Shown: in pieces, positions 1 to 7,605 of the stretch
How the letters are laid out: every line of letters begins with the position of its first letter
Position numbering within the stretch: the first letter of the stretch is position 1
Assembly (NCBI RefSeq): GCF_014648655.1
Contig: NZ_BMRN01000010.1
Coordinates: 62,001-126,000 of the forward strand
Direction: 5' to 3'
Origin: Streptomyces atratus
GTDB taxonomy: Bacteria; Actinomycetota; Actinomycetes; Streptomycetales; Streptomycetaceae
DNA: 64,000 nt
Notes under the pieces: generated by a model
Told to the model about the DNA's origin: nothing
What the model saw: the letters and a program-made list of their open reading frames with translations, nothing else
Databases searched by the model: none
Made by a program: the position numbers and the translations under genes

Positions 1-225
1 GTCCGCCGCCTCCAGCAGGGCCAGGGTCAACGAGCCGAGCCCCGGACCGACCTCGACGACGACGTCGTCCGGGCGGACTTCCGCCGTCCGCACGATCCTG
101 CGGACCGTGTTGGCGTCGATGACGAAGTTCTGACCGCGCTGCTTGGTCGGGCGTACGCCCAGCTTGGCGGCCAGCTCGCGGATGTCTGCGGGGCCCAGGA
201 GGGCATCGGGCTCAGTGGTGCTCAC
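1..225 (-). CDS. rsmA: 16S rRNA dimethyladenosine transferase, N-terminal part (cut by window edge)
   Basis: Only the first 75 codons are present. The GTG start at 225 opens a frame with the family's early signature LGVRPTKQRGQNFVID followed by SAM-binding motif I (VVEVGPGLGSLT). KsgA/RsmA dimethylates two adjacent adenines near the 3' end of 16S rRNA during late 30S assembly. It follows rpfB on the same strand 76 bp downstream, the usual order in Streptomyces (rpfB then ksgA). The catalytic NPPY-type motif lies outside the window. Confidence 0.95.
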   Translation of the reverse strand, partial: MSTTEPDALLGPADIRELAAKLGVRPTKQRGQNFVIDANTVRRIVRTAEVRPDDVVVEVGPGLGSLTLALLEAAD

Positions 226-301
226 CCGGTAAGCCTACGGCCGCGGCGCGGCCGGGGGCTCGCCCCCGTTGCGCGTACGGCCTCCCGCTCCGCCGCCGGT
301 G

Positions 302-814
302 CTACCTCCGCGCCCGGACGAAGATCTTGTCGCCGTTGGCGAGCGAGCTGCCGAGGGCAGGGGTGACGGTGTCGTGGGCGGTGATGGTGACGCCCTGGTC
401 GGCGAGGAGTTCGTCGACGTCGTCCGCGAAGGTGTGCACGGTGCGGGGCGTGCCGTCGACGTCGAGCGTCACCGCCTTGTCGCAGGCCACGAACGCGGTG
501 GTGCCACCGGCCAGGAACGCGACGACGAGGGCCTGCGGGACGAGACGGCGCAGGCTCTCGGGGCGGACGGGGACCTTGCGCCGCCGGGCGGCCCGGCGCG
601 CCGCCGCCCGGCCGCCGTCGGTGCCGGGGAGGGCCGGCCGGCCGGGCCGCAGGGGCGTATCGACGACTGTCGGGGCGCGGATCGCCCAGGCGGCGAGCGT
701 CAGCTGCTCATGAAGCGGTACGGATGCGGCGGCCGGAAGACGGGTGGGCGGCATCGCCACCGCCGTACGCCCCCTGCCGCGTGCTGCACGGTGACTGCCC
801 TTCGAATTGCTCAC
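302..814 (-). CDS. rpfB: Shortened RpfB-like protein: one DUF348 domain, no catalytic domain
   Basis: The 170-residue product has a basic N-terminus (about 1-85), one hydrophobic segment (LVVAFLAGGTTAFVAC, about 93-110, ending in a possible lipobox cysteine) and one DUF348 ubiquitin-like domain (about 112-167, VTLDVDGTPRTVHTF ... ANGDKIFVR). The gene sits directly upstream of rsmA, the usual place of the resuscitation-promoting factor RpfB. Full RpfB proteins carry further DUF348 copies, a G5 domain and a C-terminal lysozyme-like domain that cleaves peptidoglycan; none of these is present, and only 76 bp separate the stop from rsmA. I infer a truncated remnant or a non-enzymatic cell-wall protein. 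The 131 bp upstream (815-945) hold no gene. Confidence 0.75.
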   Translation of the reverse strand: MSNSKGSHRAARGRGRTAVAMPPTRLPAAASVPLHEQLTLAAWAIRAPTVVDTPLRPGRPALPGTDGGRAAARRAARRRKVPVRPESLRRLVPQALVVAFLAGGTTAFVACDKAVTLDVDGTPRTVHTFADDVDELLADQGVTITAHDTVTPALGSSLANGDKIFVRARR

Positions 815-945
815 GACGCTCCAGAGGATCCGATCGGCCGGCTCGCCTGATGGCGCCCGGGACGATAGCGGAGCGTCGATGACTCTCCAAAACGCCTCAA
901 CTACACACCGTAGCCTCGGAGTCGGCCGATACCGGCCAGTACCGG

Positions 946-1812
946 TCAGTAGTCGAATGCGCGGGCGGTGTTGTCGGAGATGGCCGACGCCAGAGTGTCC
1001 TCGTCCACGCCCTTCACCTCCGCCATGGCACGCAGCGTGACCGGAATGAGGTAGGGCGCGTTGGGCCGTCCGCGGTACGGGGCGGGGGTCAGGAACGGTG
1101 CGTCCGTCTCGACCAGAACCAGTTCCATCGGCGCGACGGCCAGTGCGTCACGCAGCGGCTGGGCGTTCTTGAAGGTGACATTGCCCGCGAACGACATGAA
1201 GTACCCGGCGTCCGCGCAGATCCGGGCCATGTCGGCGTCGCCGGAGTAGCAGTGGAACACGGTCCGCTCGGGAGCACCCGCGTCGGCGAGGATGCGCAGC
1301 ACATCCGCGTGCGCCTCGCGATCGTGGATGACCAGCGCCTTGCCGTGCCGTTTGGCGATCTCGATGTGGGCCCGGAAGGACTCCTCCTGCGCGGCCATTC
1401 CCTCGGGGCCGGTACGGAAGCGGTCGAGACCGGTCTCGCCGACACCGCGTACGTGGTCGAGTGCGGCCAGCGCGTCGATCTCCGCGAGAGCCTCGTGCAG
1501 CGCCGCCCGGCCGCCCCCCTCACGCGCCCCCTGCCGCGACCGGCCATCGGGGTCGCCGTGCACGATGCGCGGCGCCTCGTTGGGGTGGAGGGCCACCGCC
1601 GCGTGCACGTTCGCATGCGCGGCGGCGGTCTCGGCGGCCCAGCGCGAACCGGCCACGTCACAGCCCACCTGGATCACGGTGGTCACATTGACCGCCGCGG
1701 CCCTGGCCAGGCCCTCCTCGACAGTTGCGTCCTGCATGTCCAGGTGGGTGTGCGAATCGGCGACCGGTACCCGGAGGGGTTCGGGCAGCGGCGGGGCTTC
1801 GGAACGGCTCAT
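946..1812 (-). CDS. tatD: TatD-family metal-dependent hydrolase / 3'-5' DNase
   Basis: The 288-residue protein has the amidohydrolase-type metal motif DSHTHLD near residue 20, then AVALHPNEAP, GETGLDRFR, VIHDREAH, TVFHCYSGD and VETDAPFLTP in the order expected for the TatD TIM barrel, with metal-binding His, Glu and Asp residues in place. TatD enzymes are cytoplasmic Mg-dependent 3'-5' exonucleases thought to act in DNA quality control. The ATG at 1812 lacks an obvious Shine-Dalgarno sequence. The frame lies 33 bp downstream of a small zinc-ribbon gene on the same strand, so the two may be co-transcribed. This order (tatD upstream of rpfB/ksgA) is conserved in actinobacteria. Confidence 0.93.
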   Translation of the reverse strand: MSRSEAPPLPEPLRVPVADSHTHLDMQDATVEEGLARAAAVNVTTVIQVGCDVAGSRWAAETAAAHANVHAAVALHPNEAPRIVHGDPDGRSRQGAREGGGRAALHEALAEIDALAALDHVRGVGETGLDRFRTGPEGMAAQEESFRAHIEIAKRHGKALVIHDREAHADVLRILADAGAPERTVFHCYSGDADMARICADAGYFMSFAGNVTFKNAQPLRDALAVAPMELVLVETDAPFLTPAPYRGRPNAPYLIPVTLRAMAEVKGVDEDTLASAISDNTARAFDY

Positions 1813-1845
1813 GACGACGATCGTACGAGGACCGCGCCGGTGGCC

Positions 1846-2235
1846 TTACTTGCGGTGGAACGGGTGCAGCAGGTCGGACAGGTGCCAGTGATGCCCCGCA
1901 CCCGCGGGTGCGACGGTCGCGGCCACGGCCTCGCCCTCCCGGGCGCCGATGTCCTCGATCGCCGGCCGCGTCGACGCGGAGTTGCGGAGCAGCTGCTGGA
2001 CGGTCGAGACCCGGCCGGCCCTCATGATCCGGACCACGTGTCCGCCGCAGTTCGTGCAGGTCGGCGTGGAAAGGGGTGAGGGCACCCGTTCTCCGTCCGC
2101 CTTGTATATGACGAAAGCGTTGTTGGAACCGTCCACGTGGTGCTCTATTTCGAAGGCCTGCTCCCAGCCGTGTCCACACCTCATGCAGGCGAAGGCATAC
2201 GCCTCATGCACGGTGGTTGCTGCGATCTCGCTCAT
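1846..2235 (-). CDS. Small protein with two CxxC pairs (probable zinc ribbon), function unknown
   Basis: The 129-residue protein has ACMRCGHGW near residue 15 and PTCTNCGGH near residue 68, two cysteine pairs that would build one zinc ribbon, followed by VVRIMRAG and a variable tail ending in HLSDLLHPFHRK. An upstream ATG at 2301 is possible, but the ATG at 2235 has AAGGAG six bases ahead and is chosen. It is a common hypothetical protein of Streptomyces between rsmI and tatD. No enzymatic motif is visible; nucleic-acid or protein binding is only a guess. Confidence 0.75.
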   Translation of the reverse strand: MSEIAATTVHEAYAFACMRCGHGWEQAFEIEHHVDGSNNAFVIYKADGERVPSPLSTPTCTNCGGHVVRIMRAGRVSTVQQLLRNSASTRPAIEDIGAREGEAVAATVAPAGAGHHWHLSDLLHPFHRK

Positions 2236-2394
2236 GCCCGCTCCTTCGTCCGTTCGGACAAGCACGCCGGAGAATGCGTCCCTGGTCCAGTGGACGCCCA
2301 TACCGACGGGAGCGCATCAGGCCCTGTCGAGTGTTGAAGCGGATTTGGCCTTCTCGTGGCAGAAAGGCCCGGTGCGCGGCTCGCGCTTTGCCAT

Positions 2395-3282
2395 CTACGA
2401 CAATCCTTTGCCCTCGGCCGGGCCGGTCCGCGCCGCATTCTTTGCCGCAACGACCGCATCGAAGACTTCGCGCTTGGGCAGCCCCGCATCCGCGGCAACA
2501 GCGGCAATGGCCTCCTTGCGCCGCTCCCCCGCCTCCTCGCGCACCTGCACCCTGCGTACCAGCTCCGCGGCGTCCAGTTCTTCGGGTCCGGAGTCGGCCG
2601 CGCCCTCGACGACCACGGTGATCTCACCGCGTACCCCTTCGGCCGCCCAGACCGCCAGCTCGCCCAGCGGGCCGCGCTTCACTTCCTCGTACGTCTTGGT
2701 CAGTTCCCGGCACACGGCCGCCCGGCGGTCGGCGCCGAAGACCTCGGCCATCGCCGCGAGGGTGTCGTCGAGCCGGTGCGGGGCCTCGAAGAAGACCATG
2801 GTGCGGCGCTCGTCGGCGACCTCGCGCAGTCTGCCGAGCCGTTCGCCCGCCTTTCGCGGCAGGAAGCCCTCGAAGCAGAACCGGTCGACGGGCAGCGCGG
2901 ACAGGGCGAGAGCCGTGAGCACCGCGGACGGGCCGGGGACCGCGGTGACCTTGATGTCCCTCTCCACAGCCGCGGCCACGAGCCGGTAGCCGGGATCGGA
3001 GACGGACGGCATCCCGGCGTCCGTGACCAGCAGCACGCGGGCGCCGCCGCTCAGCGCCTCGACGAGTTCGGGCGTACGGGCCGACTCGTTGCCCTCGAAG
3101 TAGGAGACGACCCGCCCCGTGGTGTGGACGCCGAGCGCCTGCGTGAGACGGCGCAGCCGTCGGGTGTCCTCGGCGGCGACCACATCGGCCGTCTCCAGTT
3201 CAGCGGCGAGGCGTGGCGGGGCGTCCGCCACATCGCCGATGGGGGTTCCTGCGAGTACCAGCGTTCCAGTCGTTCCAGTCAC
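2395..3282 (-). CDS. rsmI: 16S rRNA (cytidine-1402 2'-O)-methyltransferase
   Basis: RsmI uses SAM to 2'-O-methylate C1402 in the decoding centre of 16S rRNA. Family motifs are clear: GTLVLAGTPIGDV at the N-terminus, VVAAEDTRRL, DAGMPSVSDPG (SAM pocket), PGPSAVLTAL, FEGFLPRK, FFEAPHRL and CRELTKTYEE. Length (about 295 aa) is normal. An ATG at 3291 is in frame, but its only ribosome site, GGGAGG, touches it; the same site sits nine bases ahead of a GTG at 3282, so the GTG is preferred. It is divergent from pmt across about 60 bp, which must hold both promoters. Confidence 0.93.
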   Translation of the reverse strand: MTGTTGTLVLAGTPIGDVADAPPRLAAELETADVVAAEDTRRLRRLTQALGVHTTGRVVSYFEGNESARTPELVEALSGGARVLLVTDAGMPSVSDPGYRLVAAAVERDIKVTAVPGPSAVLTALALSALPVDRFCFEGFLPRKAGERLGRLREVADERRTMVFFEAPHRLDDTLAAMAEVFGADRRAAVCRELTKTYEEVKRGPLGELAVWAAEGVRGEITVVVEGAADSGPEELDAAELVRRVQVREEAGERRKEAIAAVAADAGLPKREVFDAVVAAKNAARTGPAEGKGLS

Positions 3283-3344
3283 ATGAGTCATCCTCCCAGC
3301 ACGGGCGACAGCGCTCGCACAGACGCGTTCCCTACGATGGCGCG

Positions 3345-5111
3345 GTGACGAGTACTGCGCCCGAAGCCCAGCAGGGCCAAGACGCCGGGGAACCGCACGG
3401 CGAAGAGCCGACATCCTGGCAACAGCGGCTGCGCCGCTTCGGCCATTCGCCCCGGTCCGGAATCGGGCTGCGTGAACGGCTGATTCCGCCGTACACCCGC
3501 CCCGGCGCCCAGTTGTGGTCGGTGCTCGGGATCTCTCCGCCCATGGCCGAGCGCCTGGTCCGGTGGTCCGCCTGGGGCGGCCCGCTGCTGGTGGCACTGG
3601 TCGCCGGGGTGCTGCGGTTCTGGAACCTGGGCAGCCCGCACGCGCTGATATTCGACGAGACGTACTACGCCAAGGATTCCTGGGCGCTGATCAACCAGGG
3701 GTACGAGGGGAACTGGCCCAAGGACATCGACAAGCTGATCCTCGACGATCCGTCGAAGGTGCACATCCCGGTGGATCCGGGCTATGTGGTGCACCCGCCG
3801 GTCGGTAAGTGGATCATCGGGATCGGTGAGCAGATCTTCGGTTTCACGCCGTTCGGCTGGCGGTTCATGGTGGCGGTGCTCGGCACGCTGTCGGTGCTGA
3901 TGCTGTGCCGGATCGGGCGGCGGATGTTCCGCTCGACGTTCCTGGGGTGCCTGGCCGGCACGCTGCTCGCCGTCGACGGTCTGCACTTCGTCATGAGCCG
4001 CGCCGCGCTGCTCGACCTGGTGCTGATGTTCTTCGTCCTGGCGGCGTTCGGCGCCCTGCTGATCGACCGCGACTGGGCGCGACGCCGCCTCGCCGCCGCT
4101 CTGCCGGTCGACGAGGAGGGTGTGCTGCGCCCCGATGCCGAGGTCGCGGAGAATCTGCGTCTGGGCTGGCGTCCGTGGCGGCTCACCGCCGGTCTGATGC
4201 TGGGGCTGGCCTTCGCCACCAAGTGGAACGGCCTGTACATCCTGGCCGGCTTCGGTCTGATGACGGTGCTGTGGGATGTGGGCGCGCGCCGGACCGCGGG
4301 TGCGGTTCGCCCGTACACGGCGGTGCTGAAGCGGGATCTGCTGCCGGCGTTCGTCTCGACGGTCCCGGTCACGATCCTCACGTACCTCGTCTCCTGGACC
4401 GGCTGGATCGTCACCGACAAGGGCTACTACCGGAACTGGGCTCAGACCGACGGCAGGGGCGGCAACTGGACGTGGTTGCCGGACTGGCTGCGCAGTCTGT
4501 GGCACTACGAGTACCAGGTCTACGAATTCCATGTGAATCTGACGTCCGGCCACACCTACCAGTCCAATCCGTGGAGCTGGATCGTGCTCGGCCGGCCCGT
4601 CTCGTACTTCTGGGAGGAGCAGCCGGGCTGCGCGGCCTCGGAGACCGGCAAGTGCTCCCGCGAGGTGCTGGCCATCGGGACGCCGCTGCTGTGGTGGGCG
4701 GCGTGCTTCGCCCTGGTGTACGTGCTGTGGCGCTGGTTCTTCCGGCGCGACTGGCGGGCGGGGGCGATCGCCTGCGGTGTGGCGGCGGGCTGGCTGCCCT
4801 GGTTCTTCTACCAGGAGCGGACGATCTTCCTCTTCTACGCGGTCGTGTTCGTGCCGTTCCTGTGTCTGGCGGTCACGATGATGATCGGCGCGATGCTGGG
4901 TCCGGCGGCGGGGACCGGGGCCGAACGGGAACTCGGCCTGGCTGCCGGCGATCCGTCGGGGGAACGGCGGCGGACGCTGGGGGCGATCGCGGCGGGCGTG
5001 CTGGTATTGCTGATCATCTGGAATTTCATTTATTTCTGGCCTATTTATACGGGAACGCCCATTCCCGACGGCTCCTGGCGGGACCGAATGTGGCTGGATA
5101 CCTGGATCTAG
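3345..5111 (+). CDS. pmt: Protein O-mannosyltransferase (GT39), multi-spanning membrane protein
   Basis: The 588-residue product has the GT39 catalytic acidic pair in the first extracytoplasmic loop (LIFDETYYAKD, about residue 102), many hydrophobic segments, and the family's C-terminal end GTPIPDG ... RMWLDTWI. Pmt transfers mannose from polyprenyl-phosphate-mannose to secreted proteins at the membrane; in S. coelicolor it is needed for phage phiC31 infection and affects antibiotic sensitivity. The start is a GTG at 3345 (TSTAPEAQQG follows). A perfect 17-bp stem follows the stop. The last 28 codons are duplicated, with decay, at 10131-10217, marking pmt as an integration site. Confidence 0.95.
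   Translation: MTSTAPEAQQGQDAGEPHGEEPTSWQQRLRRFGHSPRSGIGLRERLIPPYTRPGAQLWSVLGISPPMAERLVRWSAWGGPLLVALVAGVLRFWNLGSPHALIFDETYYAKDSWALINQGYEGNWPKDIDKLILDDPSKVHIPVDPGYVVHPPVGKWIIGIGEQIFGFTPFGWRFMVAVLGTLSVLMLCRIGRRMFRSTFLGCLAGTLLAVDGLHFVMSRAALLDLVLMFFVLAAFGALLIDRDWARRRLAAALPVDEEGVLRPDAEVAENLRLGWRPWRLTAGLMLGLAFATKWNGLYILAGFGLMTVLWDVGARRTAGAVRPYTAVLKRDLLPAFVSTVPVTILTYLVSWTGWIVTDKGYYRNWAQTDGRGGNWTWLPDWLRSLWHYEYQVYEFHVNLTSGHTYQSNPWSWIVLGRPVSYFWEEQPGCAASETGKCSREVLAIGTPLLWWAACFALVYVLWRWFFRRDWRAGAIACGVAAGWLPWFFYQERTIFLFYAVVFVPFLCLAVTMMIGAMLGPAAGTGAERELGLAAGDPSGERRRTLGAIAAGVLVLLIIWNFIYFWPIYTGTPIPDGSWRDRMWLDTWI
5028..5111 (+). repeat. Direct repeat, copy 1: 3' end of pmt (attL-like)
   Basis: The terminal segment of pmt, including GACCGAATGTGGCTGGATAC, occurs again in the same orientation at 10131-10217. 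Copy 1 is in frame with the rest of pmt and so restores the gene. I interpret the pair as the attachment-site duplication left by a site-specific integrative element. Confidence 0.8.
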
Positions 5112-5123
5112 CTGGGCAGGAGC

Positions 5124-5160
5124 ACCAAGAGGCCGCAGTCATCGACTGCGGCCTCTTGGT
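5124..5160 (+). terminator. Perfect 17-bp stem-loop after pmt
   Basis: ACCAAGAGGCCGCAGTC, a three-base loop (ATC) and its exact complement begin 13 bases after the pmt stop codon. There is no long T-run, as is usual in Streptomyces. Confidence 0.85.
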
Positions 5161-5373
5161 GAGTTGGCCATCATCGGTACCCATCGGGGGCCCGCGGACG
5201 GCCCGCGGACGGCCCGGCGGTCGGCCCAGGGAACGGCTCTGACACCCGCGTGACACCTGACACCGTCACGGGGGCCGTGACACCCAAACCCTTAGGCGGG
5301 AGCGAGTGTCACTATCCTGCGACAGCGAAGATCGATTCATTGCCAACGAAGTTTGGCTGCAGGGCGAGGGTTG

Positions 5374-5763
5374 ATGAGCCGCCGTATATCCCAAGGTGTC
5401 CTGGTCGTCGGGTCGATCGGCGCTCTGATCAACATCGTGGACGCGATCGGGCCGGGGCGTCTGGAGCCGCACGATGCCTTCGCCGCGCTGGTCGTGCTCG
5501 GTGCGGGTGGTGAACTACTCAAGGAGCGGCGGCCCAGGGCCGCGAAGGCGCTGTACGCCGTGGCGTCGGTGCTGCTGGTGGTTGCCGGATCCGTCGCGGG
5601 GGCCAGCGCGTGGGCCTCGTTCTTCAGGGGCGCGGCCTATGACTGGCTCGACCTCGGACTCGGGGTTCTGGTCATGCTCTACGTGGCCGTCGGCGCGGGT
5701 CAGCTACTCGCGCACCTGTCCCGCAGAGCATCGAAGTCTCTTGACTTCCGCTCCCCGCCCTAA
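5374..5763 (+). CDS. Small membrane protein, C-terminus run into an IS element
   Basis: The frame encodes 129 residues with hydrophobic segments at roughly 7-22, 28-45, 58-80 and 90-110 (VLVVGSIGALINIV, AVASVLLVVAGSVAGASAW, VLVMLYVAVGAGQLLAHL). No family is recognised. ATG 5374 is chosen because residue sequence before it is not membrane-like; the ribosome site is weak (AGGGCGAGGG). The last six to ten codons (about KSLDFRSPP) are read from the end of the adjacent IS200/IS605 element, and the TAA lies in that element's terminal hairpin, so the natural C-terminus was replaced by the insertion. Confidence 0.6.
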   Translation: MSRRISQGVLVVGSIGALINIVDAIGPGRLEPHDAFAALVVLGAGGELLKERRPRAAKALYAVASVLLVVAGSVAGASAWASFFRGAAYDWLDLGLGVLVMLYVAVGAGQLLAHLSRRASKSLDFRSPP

Positions 5764-5772
5764 AGGACGGGG
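5753..5772 (-). ncRNA. Right-end hairpin / likely 3' part of the omega (guide) RNA of TnpB
   Basis: On the minus strand CCCCGTCC-TTTA-GGGCGGGG forms an 8-bp stem with one G-T pair. The TAG stop of tnpB lies inside the loop. In TnpB systems the guide RNA overlaps the 3' end of tnpB, and bases just beyond the right end act as guide; this hairpin occupies that position. The full RNA would begin upstream inside tnpB. Assignment rests on position and structure only. Confidence 0.55.
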
Positions 5773-6995
5773 ATTCCTGCCACGGTCTGCTGACCGTCTC
5801 GGTGGGTTCCTGCTTCTTCGCGCTGTGCCGGGAGCCGAAGTCCCGGTCTTACCTGCGCTCGACAGGCTGACACCGCCAGTCCGGCGGCCAGTGCGACGTT
5901 GACTGCCGCGTTGATGTCCCGGTCCAGAACCACCCCGCACGTCCGGCACTGCCAGACGCGGACGTGCAGGGGTTTGGGACCGTCCTTGACGCCGCAGGCC
6001 GAACAGACCTGGCTGGTGGGCTCGAAACGCCCGATACGGATGAAGACCCGCCCGTACAGGGCGGCCTTGTACTCCAGCATCGCGACGAACGACGCCCATC
6101 CCGCGTCGTGCACGGACTTGGCCAGACGTGTGCGGGCGAGCCCGTTGACCGCCAGGTCCTCCACGGCCACCGCTTGGTTGTCGCGGATGATCTGTGTGGA
6201 GAGCTGGTGGTGGAACTCGCGCCGCGCATCGGCCGCCTGCGCATGCGCGCGGGCGACCTTGACCCGGGCCTTCTCCCGGTTCTTCGACCCCTTCGCCTTA
6301 CGGGACAGACCGCGCTGCTCCCGTTTGAGTTTCTTCTCCGCCCGGCGCAGGAACCGGGGGCTGCTGATCTTGGTCCCGTCGGAGAGGACCGCGAAGTGTC
6401 CAAGGCCGAGGTCGATGCCGACGACCGGTTCCACGGCGGGCAGCGTTTCGGGTTCGGTTTCCACGACGAAGGACGCGAAGTACCTTCCGGCCGCGTCCTT
6501 GATCACAGTCACTGTCGAGGGGGCCGAGGGCAGAACACGGGACCACTTCACCCGCACAGCGCCGATTTTCGGTAACGACAGGTCCCCGCCGGGGGTGATC
6601 TTCCACCGGGCGTTCCTGGTGAAGCGGATCGACTGCCGACTGTCCTTACGGGACTTGAACCGGGGTTCTGCGATCTTCGGCCCCTTGCGGGTGCCCTTCA
6701 GCGAGGCGAAGAAGTTCGTGTATGCGGTGTCCAGGTCCCGCAGGGACTGTTGGAGCACCACGGCGGACACCTCGCCGAGCCAGGCACGGGCCCGGGTCTT
6801 CTTCGCCTCGGTGATGACCTGTTTGGACAGGTTCCCGGCCTTCGGGTAGGGCAGGCCCTGTTCATGGGCGTCCTTGCGGGTGCGCAACGCGTCGTTGAAA
6901 ACGACGCGGGCGCACCCGAACGCCCGGGCCAGCGCGGCACGCTGAGGACCGTTCGGGTACACGCGGAAGGTGTACCGAAGCTGCATACCGAACAC
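5760..6995 (-). CDS. tnpB: TnpB RNA-guided nuclease of an IS605-type element
   Basis: The 411-residue protein looks intact. It has an N-terminal helix-turn-helix region (FRVYPNGPQRAALARAFGCAR), the central OrfB_IS605 domain, and a RuvC nuclease with all three acidic residues in recognisable motifs: GIDLGLGHFAVLSDG (Asp), AVEDLAVNGLA (Glu) and DRDINAAVNVA (Asp). Between the last two is a zinc ribbon, CSACG ... CRTCG. TnpB proteins use a guide RNA from the element's right end to cut DNA next to a short transposon-adjacent motif, helping the element persist. The start may instead be the ATG at 6986. The C-terminal tail (PAQREEAGTHRDGQQ) is element-specific. Confidence 0.93.
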   Translation of the reverse strand: MFGMQLRYTFRVYPNGPQRAALARAFGCARVVFNDALRTRKDAHEQGLPYPKAGNLSKQVITEAKKTRARAWLGEVSAVVLQQSLRDLDTAYTNFFASLKGTRKGPKIAEPRFKSRKDSRQSIRFTRNARWKITPGGDLSLPKIGAVRVKWSRVLPSAPSTVTVIKDAAGRYFASFVVETEPETLPAVEPVVGIDLGLGHFAVLSDGTKISSPRFLRRAEKKLKREQRGLSRKAKGSKNREKARVKVARAHAQAADARREFHHQLSTQIIRDNQAVAVEDLAVNGLARTRLAKSVHDAGWASFVAMLEYKAALYGRVFIRIGRFEPTSQVCSACGVKDGPKPLHVRVWQCRTCGVVLDRDINAAVNVALAAGLAVSACRAQVRPGLRLPAQREEAGTHRDGQQTVAGIPVL

Positions 6996-7012
6996 CGTAA
7001 TACAGTTGGTTT

Positions 7013-7429
7013 ATGGCCGAGTATCAGAACATTCGTACTGGTCGTCACTGTGCTTTTGCCCTCCATGCACATTTGGTTTTTGTGACGAAGTACCGGCACA
7101 GGGTCTTCGAGGACGTGCACCTGACGCGTATGGAGGAGGTCATGCGGGCCGTGTGTGAGGACTTCGAATGCGAGCTGGTGGAGTTCAACGGCGAGGACAA
7201 CCACGTACATCTGCTGGTGAACTTCCCCCCGAAAGTGGCCCTGTCCAAGCTGGTCAACTCGCTAAAGGGCGTCAGCTCACGCCGGCTCCGCCAGGAGTAC
7301 CCGGAACTGGTCCGACACTACTGGCGGGCTCAGCGTCTGTGGTCCGGCTCCTACTTCGCCGGCTCGGTGGGTGGGGCTCCGCTGTCCATCGTCCGTCAGT
7401 ACATCGAGCAGCAGAACCGTCCGCTCTAG
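7013..7429 (+). CDS. tnpA: TnpA, Y1 HUH transposase of an IS200/IS605 element
   Basis: The 138-residue product is a full-length REP-type/IS200 transposase. The HUH metal motif appears as NHVHLLV near residue 63, and the nucleophilic tyrosine lies in SIVRQYIEQQ near the C-terminus. The enzyme nicks and rejoins single-stranded ends at subterminal hairpins. It starts at ATG 7013, 17 bp from tnpB on the opposite strand, so both are probably driven from the short intergenic gap. All catalytic residues are present, so the element may be mobile. Confidence 0.95.
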   Translation: MAEYQNIRTGRHCAFALHAHLVFVTKYRHRVFEDVHLTRMEEVMRAVCEDFECELVEFNGEDNHVHLLVNFPPKVALSKLVNSLKGVSSRRLRQEYPELVRHYWRAQRLWSGSYFAGSVGGAPLSIVRQYIEQQNRPL

Positions 7430-7472
7430 CCTGCCGGTCAGAGCAGCGCTCAGAATCGCTTCACCACTGCGA

Positions 7473-7558
7473 TTAGTTCCGGTAGCAAGCCAGGCCGCCC
7501 CACTGCTTGAGCTTGTTGATGCAGCGTTCGACGGGCATCCGCTGGGGCGGACGCCCTC
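7473..7558 (-). pseudogene. C-terminal scrap of an IS5-family transposase
   Basis: The minus strand reads RMPVERCINKLKQWGGLA in one frame before a TAA at 7473-7475. The VERC-NKLKQWRGLA motif is characteristic of IS5-group DDE transposases in Streptomyces, just after the catalytic glutamate region. Nothing upstream continues the gene, and the residues after GLA diverge, where the IS605 element appears to have inserted. Confidence 0.6.
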
Positions 7559-7605
7559 TCAAGATCGCAGCCTGACCAACCCGGCGAACCAATGCGGTCA
7601 CGGCA

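Larger units (their letters stand above)
5745..7485 (-). mobile_element. IS200/IS605-family element with divergent tnpA and tnpB (ends approximate)
   Basis: The unit contains an apparently complete tnpB (minus) and tnpA (plus) diverging across about 20 bp, with a GC-rich hairpin at the tnpB end (5753-5772) and a smaller ATCGC/GCGAT hairpin at the tnpA end (7455-7473). These elements transpose as single strands and leave no target duplication, so exact ends cannot be fixed by eye; the left boundary is placed just outside the right-end hairpin and the right boundary where IS5-transposase homology is interrupted. It sits inside the island bounded by the duplicated pmt ends. Confidence 0.8.

Noticed and set aside
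815..945. Possible c-di-AMP (ydaO) riboswitch ahead of the rpfB-like gene
   Set aside because: The gap is only 131 bp and I see no matching conserved pairing; the riboswitch is known for another rpf gene, rpfA.
7013..7429. tnpA considered as a REP-associated domesticated transposase (RAYT)
   Set aside because: It is paired with tnpB and flanked by element-end hairpins, which fits an ordinary IS605-type element.
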